Source of the DNA: Candidatus Pacearchaeota archaeon
GTDB lineage: Archaea; Nanobdellota; Nanobdellia; Pacearchaeales; GW2011-AR1
DNA: 19,349 nt
Direction: 5' to 3'
Assembly: GCA_016784085.1 (NCBI GenBank)
Contig: JADHVH010000009.1
Span: 1 to 19,349 of the forward strand
Both the position numbers and the translations under genes were made by a program. Of the stretch, positions 16,301 through 19,349 are shown piece by piece (position 1 is the stretch's first letter; every line of letters starts with the position of its first letter). The notes beneath the pieces were generated by a model, which was not told the origin of the DNA, did no database searches, and was given only the letters and a program-made list of their open reading frames with translations.

Positions 16301-16817
16301 CAAAAATTTCTCTTAAATAATCAATTAACATTAATACCACGCAAGAAGCAGTTGTACCAGCACTTCTAATTGGCCCTGAAAAAAAAGCCTTGAAATATTC
16401 TTTTCCTTCTTTTGTTTTGCCTAATTCTAATTTAGTATAACCTTCAATTGGACTTGAAACAACACCTAAAGTAATATATGCAAATCCGATCCTAATTCCA
16501 GCATCAATAGCTTCCATTAAGTTAGCAAATTTACAATATTTTTGTTTTGCAATTTCTTCTGCTATTTTAAAAGCAATAGCTGTATCTAATTTTCCCCACT
16601 TTTTTTCCAATTCAATTATTCTTTGTTCAATTCCAGAATCCATTAATTGAGGATAAATTGTGGCAATTAAACCAACAACTTTTTCTGCTAAACTTCTTGC
16701 TAAAGGTATTTCTACTTCTTTTTTTGGATCTAATCCCTTGGCCTTAGCTTCTTTAGCAACAGCATACACTTTTCTAACTTCTTTTTCAAAATCATCAAAA
16801 TATTCTTTAGTATTCAT
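13359..16817 (-). CDS. polC: DNA polymerase D large subunit (DP2)
   Basis: The 1152-residue catalytic subunit of the archaeal replicative polymerase PolD. Recognisable parts: the KEGKEYFKAFFSGPIRSAGTTAS region; RYGRSRVSGFSANSVHPATMG; GARMGRPEKAK; a zinc finger with Cys655, Cys658, Cys667 and Cys670; the catalytic DCDGDEAAL with Asp905 and Asp907; the RGGTQDAPLVL stretch; and a second zinc finger with Cys1071, 1074, 1087 and 1090. The last eight residues, QEKLGEWF, form a PCNA-binding PIP box (Gln1145, Leu1148, Trp1151, Phe1152). No intein is present, unlike in Pyrococcus polC. The frame is open to a TTG at 16844, but the ATG at 16817 has GGAGGT 6 bases upstream and overlaps the preceding stop by ATGA. 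The gene follows the nucleotidase-like gene in the replication operon. Confidence 0.97.
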   Translation of the reverse strand: MNTKEYFDDFEKEVRKVYAVAKEAKAKGLDPKKEVEIPLARSLAEKVVGLIATIYPQLMDSGIEQRIIELEKKWGKLDTAIAFKIAEEIAKQKYCKFANLMEAIDAGIRIGFAYITLGVVSSPIEGYTKLELGKTKEGKEYFKAFFSGPIRSAGTTASCVVLMLIDYLREIFGYAKYDPTEEEIKRYWIENFDYHSRVTNLQYMPTEEEAIFLARNLPIQIAGDPTEKKEVSNYKNLDRVETNFLRGGMALIFSEGLAQKAKKGLRLLKGVQDKGFKSTGWNFLEEYVKLHEQRDKGKKDDSPTYINDLVAGRPIFGHPSKSGGFRLRYGRSRVSGFSANSVHPATMGISDGFLATGTQLKIEKPTKGCIVTSCDTIDGPIVKLFNGSVKKIHTLEEAKKIYSDVEEIIYFGDILIPFSDVLNRNHDLMYPGYVEEWWHLELKKQDEEIAKKTDVLNLNFETAVELSKKYGLPLYPKYIFYWTEISKEQLLNLVDWLKDSKVENKIILPFSVIDQDRFELGKRALELLGVEHGVVNEKVIVNKENGLALFTNLGLDYSIFNDQEKELNTIVDKTKFQLDLEVLEIINSNSKFKIKNKAGDFIGARMGRPEKAKLRKLKGSPNVLFPVGKEGGRLKSVLAAVEVGTVKSAFPIFYCDTCKRETIYPLCESCETETKKMFYSYETKEKTFSPGEDEKTSPFYTRQLDMKHFFEKAKQKIGFLREEVPTLIKGVGRLFSAGKQMEHLSKGLLRAKYDLQVNKDGTIRFDGTEAPIVAFRPREIGVNIEKLKELGYGEDEDGNKLENENQILELKPHDIILPSATESPDERADYVFVKTCNFIDELLVRFYGQKPFYNVKTRDDLVGKLGVFMAPHNCAGVICRFIGFSNTLTLLGSPYLHAGVRRDCDGDEAALMLLGDVLLNFSREFLPSHRGGTQDAPLVLNAKLDPGEVDDQILDFEMVKKYPLELYYAAEKREHSSTIKMPTVSSVMKEGGNTFVNLGFTHDTNDFNEGVQCSTYKTLPTMKDKVLHQMGLVEKLRSANTADTARLILEKHFIRDMRGNLRGFASQSFRCVACNEIVRRPPLSGVCPKCKGKLIFTIHEGGIKKYLELALELVERYNLSTYLKQHIELTKRYIDSIFGKELEKQEKLGEWF

Positions 16818-17389
16818 TTCAAAACCTCCAAAATTTCCTCCCAATTTTTAACACGGGTTATGTTTTCATGGCCTTCTAAATTATCATTCCATGGTCTTCT
16901 AAAAAGAATAACTTTCACACCACGATTAGCACAGGTTCTAGCAAACCTTTTTTGATCTTCAATAATTAAATCGATACCTAATTCTTCACAAAGATCTATT
17001 TTATCTTTACCTTCTTTTGTAGTTACATTTATTTCTGAATGAAATATTTTTGGTTCTAACCCAGGTATATTTTTTTTAAGAAATTCTGTTGTTTTTTCTT
17101 TAAACTCAATAGGCCTAGAAGTAATAAAACAAATATCATGATCTTGATCCAATAAACAAAGCCCTTCTTTAGCACCTTCTATAAGGTCTAACTCATACGC
17201 TTTTTTTTCAAAAAAACCATCTAAGAATTCTTTAACTTGATCTTTTGAAAAACCAAAAACTTTTTCCCAAAAAAGAGAACCATTGACTTCCTCAAAATCT
17301 ATTTCTTTTTCCCGTCCCTTATTTATTTCATCTAAATAACCCCTCATAGTTTCAGTAATAACATCATCTATATCTATTCCAATCTTCAT
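16814..17389 (-). CDS. HAD phosphatase, 5'-nucleotidase (NT5C/YqfW)-like
   Basis: A 191-residue HAD-superfamily protein of the deoxyribonucleotidase-like group. Motif I DIDD at 6-9 (Asp6 nucleophile, Asp8 acid/base); motif II Thr90-Ser91-Arg92 in FITSRP; a Lys near 127-130 for motif III; motif IV Glu144-Asp145 in LIIED. The cap is the small helical insertion after motif I (about 20-75). Relatives include mitochondrial and bacterial 5'(3')-deoxyribonucleotidases, but the substrate here is unproven. It lies between the two PolD subunit genes with ATGA overlaps on both sides, so all three are translationally coupled. That context suggests control or cleaning of the nucleotide pool at replication, an inference. 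Its GGAGGT site lies 6 bases before the ATG. Confidence 0.85.
   Translation of the reverse strand: MKIGIDIDDVITETMRGYLDEINKGREKEIDFEEVNGSLFWEKVFGFSKDQVKEFLDGFFEKKAYELDLIEGAKEGLCLLDQDHDICFITSRPIEFKEKTTEFLKKNIPGLEPKIFHSEINVTTKEGKDKIDLCEELGIDLIIEDQKRFARTCANRGVKVILFRRPWNDNLEGHENITRVKNWEEILEVLK
16824..16829 (-). promoter_or_regulatory. Shine-Dalgarno site of polC
   Basis: GGAGGT on the minus strand with a 6-base spacer before the ATG at 16817. It fixes the polC start and lies within the last codons of the nucleotidase-like gene, where it encodes the Glu-Val of its C-terminal LEVLK. Confidence 0.8.
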
Positions 17390-18996
17390 TTTGAAACCTC
17401 CAAAGTTACTTGTTCTTTTTCCTCTTCAGGTAAATCTTCAAAATCAAGTATTTTTACCTCACGTGTTTTTAAATTAAGCATTGGGACTTTGCAAAAATCA
17501 GGACGATTGCCCATTCTTTCTTGAAATTTGTTTTGTTTTTCCCATGTTGCAGCAGACATAACTAAAATATTATTATAGTATGACATATCCATTTTGTGTG
17601 TATGTCCTGAAACAAAGATATCTGGATCTATTTTTATCATAAGCCCATCTTCCTCATAAGGAATTTGTTGTGATGATGCATGTGTAGGGGCCAAATGCCT
17701 ATGTTTCAAAAGATATTCCATAATTATTACAGGATTGTTCATTGCATCACCATGTTCTATGAACTTAGGAACAGTGTCAGCATAATAGGGATATGAAAAA
17801 CCATGATAAAGTAAAACATTAAAACCATCAAAACCAGTCTTGGCACCAATATTCACCAATGCAGGATTGCTAGTTATAATTACATTTTTTAAATTATAAA
17901 TTGGCCAAGCATATTTTTCATCTAAAAGGGGTTGGGGTTCTGCTAATCTAACTCCATCGTGATTTCCTGGAGAAATAATGATTGTTATATCTTCTCGTAT
18001 TTTTCCTAATAATTCTGCCAACTTAGAAAATTGGCCTTCAAGATCTCTTATTTTTAATTCCCTTTCTTGCTGAGGGAAAATCCCAACACCTTCAACAACA
18101 TCTCCAACCAAAAACAAATATTTTATTTTTTCAATTTCAGGGGTGTCTGCAACATCTCCATTAAGATATTCAATAAACTTAGAAAAATTATCTTCCATGC
18201 AGATCTTACTCCCAATCTGAATATCTGAAACAAACAAAGCATATTCTTCTACAGGGGATTTTTTTCTTTCAGTAATTCCAGTATCTGGAAAAACAATTTC
18301 ATTTGCAAACAAAATTTCCCTATTCCCAACACATCTAAAGCCAATAATTGCATCAAGAGCAATATCTTGAGCCTTTTCAAAGAGTTCTTCTTTATTTTGG
18401 TTAACTAAAACATTGATCTTTCCTGTTAAATCTTCTATTTCAAGTAAAATATTTTTATTCTTAGTTACTTTTTTATCTGAAACAATCCCTATAACTGAAA
18501 TTCCTTGACTAGAGCTTGTTATTTTATTTATAGAAACTAAATTTTTTAATTCAGAACGATCCTGAAGAATGGCCCTCATATCTTTGAACCTGTTTTTAAA
18601 ATGTGTAACAAAATCAGCCATAACATATTTTTTCCCTAGGGGTGGTGTTTTAGAAAGTACTTTCACCCCTAAATGATTTTTATTTTCCGCACGGACGGGA
18701 TCAATTTCCTCCTCGATTATAGAAGTTTCTTTAGAAATTTCTATGCTTAATCCTAGCTTAATTTTTAATTTTTTTTGATTTTCTATAGGAAAACTAGAAA
18801 TTACTTTTTCAATTTCACCCTTATTTTTTTCAAAAAGAGTTTTGGTGATTACTTTTTTTTGAGAATCCCCCCTTATTTTTTTAATGATTAACTTAACAGA
18901 TTCAAGATCGTTTGTTTCACTAAGCAAATTCAATACATCTTTATCTAATAAAAGACCATTTTCTAAGCAAAACTTTAATATTTCTTTTTGATCCAT
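17386..18996 (-). CDS. polB: DNA polymerase D small subunit (DP1), Mre11-like exonuclease
   Basis: The 536-residue proofreading/scaffold subunit of PolD. Order: N-terminal helical domain (1-45); a charged linker (about 85-125); OB-fold domain (about 155-240); and a calcineurin-like phosphodiesterase domain (about 250-520). Metal-ligand motifs: SDIQ at 257-260, GD at 298-299, GNHD at 344-347, YHG at 397-399 and GHTH at 464-467. In exonuclease-active DP1 the first motif is DxH; here the His is Gln260, while the other ligands are kept. Residues 95-110 of the linker come from an unusually GC-rich patch. It starts 13 bases after the orc1/cdc6 stop, with GAGGT 6 bases before the ATG, and ends in an ATGA overlap with the next gene. 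Confidence 0.95.
   Translation of the reverse strand: MDQKEILKFCLENGLLLDKDVLNLLSETNDLESVKLIIKKIRGDSQKKVITKTLFEKNKGEIEKVISSFPIENQKKLKIKLGLSIEISKETSIIEEEIDPVRAENKNHLGVKVLSKTPPLGKKYVMADFVTHFKNRFKDMRAILQDRSELKNLVSINKITSSSQGISVIGIVSDKKVTKNKNILLEIEDLTGKINVLVNQNKEELFEKAQDIALDAIIGFRCVGNREILFANEIVFPDTGITERKKSPVEEYALFVSDIQIGSKICMEDNFSKFIEYLNGDVADTPEIEKIKYLFLVGDVVEGVGIFPQQERELKIRDLEGQFSKLAELLGKIREDITIIISPGNHDGVRLAEPQPLLDEKYAWPIYNLKNVIITSNPALVNIGAKTGFDGFNVLLYHGFSYPYYADTVPKFIEHGDAMNNPVIIMEYLLKHRHLAPTHASSQQIPYEEDGLMIKIDPDIFVSGHTHKMDMSYYNNILVMSAATWEKQNKFQERMGNRPDFCKVPMLNLKTREVKILDFEDLPEEEKEQVTLEVSK
17396..17401 (-). promoter_or_regulatory. Shine-Dalgarno site of nucleotidase-like gene
   Basis: GGAGGT on the minus strand, 6-base spacer before the ATG at 17389. 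It is embedded in the end of polB, encoding the Glu-Val of its C-terminal LEVSK. Confidence 0.8.
18638..18670. repeat. Inverted repeat with nested palindrome inside polB
   Basis: AGGGGTG (18638-18644) and CACCCCT (18664-18670) are perfect 7-base arms; the palindrome AAAGTACTTT (18654-18663) lies between them. It falls in the linker between the N-terminal and OB domains of DP1. It could fold in RNA or mark a small insertion; no function is shown. Confidence 0.4.
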
Positions 18997-19002
18997 GTAT
19001 AA

Positions 19003-19007
19003 ACCTC
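19003..19007 (-). promoter_or_regulatory. Shine-Dalgarno site of polB
   Basis: GAGGT on the minus strand with a 6-base spacer before the ATG at 18996, in the 13-base gap after the orc1/cdc6 stop. It supports this start for polB. Confidence 0.7.
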
Positions 19008-19009
19008 AT

Positions 19010-19349
19010 TTAACTATAATCTAAAACCTGAGAAATTATTTCTTTAGCTTTTTTAATAATATTATCACTAATGGCTAATTTTATTTCCCTCATCCTTCCT
19101 CCACGGCCCTTAGATATAACTCTAACATTAATTATTCCCAACATATCAAACTCCTGGATAATATCACTAACTCTTCTTTGAGTTAAAACTTCTGCTTTGT
19201 TTTTTTTGCATACTTCTTGATAATGATTATAAACATCTCCTGTAAAAATATTATCTTTTTCTGTTTCAGATAATTTAATAATAGAATGTAATACAAATTG
19301 AAATTGTTTTGGTTCAAATCTAATAACATCTAAAATTTTGTCCCTTTCT
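19010..19349 (-). CDS. Orc1/Cdc6 replication initiator, C-terminal part
   Basis: The last 112 codons of a gene that continues beyond the right edge. The visible part is the C-terminal winged-helix domain that binds origin DNA: a first helix region (KQFQFVLHSIIKLSE), GDVYNHYQEVCKK, the recognition-helix stretch LTQRRVSDIIQEFDMLGII, and the wing VRVISKGRGGRMREIKLAI. These match archaeal Orc1/Cdc6, which loads the replicative helicase at origins. The AAA+ ATPase part lies outside the window. Together with polB, the nucleotidase-like gene and polC it forms one minus-strand unit; an orc1/cdc6-polB-polC order is also known from Euryarchaeota. The origin, if adjacent as usual, would be upstream of this gene, beyond 19349. 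Confidence 0.93.
   Translation of the reverse strand, partial: ERDKILDVIRFEPKQFQFVLHSIIKLSETEKDNIFTGDVYNHYQEVCKKNKAEVLTQRRVSDIIQEFDMLGIINVRVISKGRGGRMREIKLAISDNIIKKAKEIISQVLDYS

Noticed and set aside
13359..16817. Possible intein in polC
   Set aside because: The frame aligns through the catalytic DCDGDE region without the typical Cys/Ser start and His-Asn end blocks, and the length is that of an intein-free DP2.
16818..16844. Nine-residue N-terminal extension of polC
   Set aside because: It would begin with TTG and encode across the Shine-Dalgarno site of the ATG at 16817; the latter also forms the ATGA overlap.

Overview
The window looks like chromosome from a small-genome DPANN archaeon, most likely in the Woesearchaeota/Pacearchaeota neighbourhood. 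The evidence is a D-family DNA polymerase (both subunits) beside Orc1/Cdc6, an archaeal-type TyrRS, TATA-box promoters with leaderless starts, strong AT richness, very dense packing, and secreted proteins carrying an N-terminal 'ITGN' stretch that I associate with these lineages. The lineage is an inference; no rRNA or tRNA gene is present to confirm it. No stretch longer than about 100 bases lacks a gene.

Layout. (1) 1-392 (-): N-terminal part of a secreted Cys-containing protein. (2) 427-1862 (-): a 69-residue tail-anchored protein followed by an M16 zinc peptidase. (3) 1893-2651 (-): a methyltransferase resembling the ArmA/Rmt aminoglycoside-resistance 16S rRNA methyltransferases, divergent from (4) 2684-3592 (+), a TGS-domain GTPase with a degenerate G3 motif. 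(5) 3589-4533 (-): TyrRS, overlapping the GTPase tail to tail. (6) 4576-5763 (+): a TctA-like membrane protein. (7) 5756-6700 (-): a small redox cluster of a ferredoxin with only three cluster cysteines, a two-helix DUF4405 haem-b-like membrane protein and a MetV-like Cys protein. (8) 6764-9213 (+): a CYTH-domain protein and an AMP-forming acetyl-CoA synthetase. (9) 9214-11519 (-): the two-subunit 2-oxoacid:ferredoxin oxidoreductase. (10) 11612-13318 (-): a large surface protein with DUF4215 and MopE-type repeats and a C-terminal membrane anchor. (11) 13359-19349 (-): a replication operon, orc1/cdc6 (partial) - polD small subunit - HAD nucleotidase-like protein - polD large subunit.

Two initiation modes can be read directly. 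Genes at the head of transcription units have a TATA-like element centred about 26 bases upstream of the start codon, so their mRNAs should be leaderless. The internal genes of the replication operon use a Shine-Dalgarno sequence (GGAGGT or GAGGT) always exactly 6 bases before the ATG. This difference decides several starts: M16, TyrRS, ferredoxin and PolD large subunit all begin downstream of the longest possible reading frame.

Functionally, the centre of the window (5756-11519) is ferredoxin-linked carbon and electron metabolism: acyl-CoA formation by the synthetase and the oxidoreductase, with the ferredoxin and the membrane/Cys protein pair as possible electron carriers. The right end is replication. 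The most noteworthy points are the ArmA-like methyltransferase, the nucleotidase-like gene between the two PolD subunits, the His-to-Gln change in the PolD exonuclease motif, a GC-rich patch in the PolD small-subunit linker, and an identical 24-base promoter shared by two surface-protein genes 13 kb apart.
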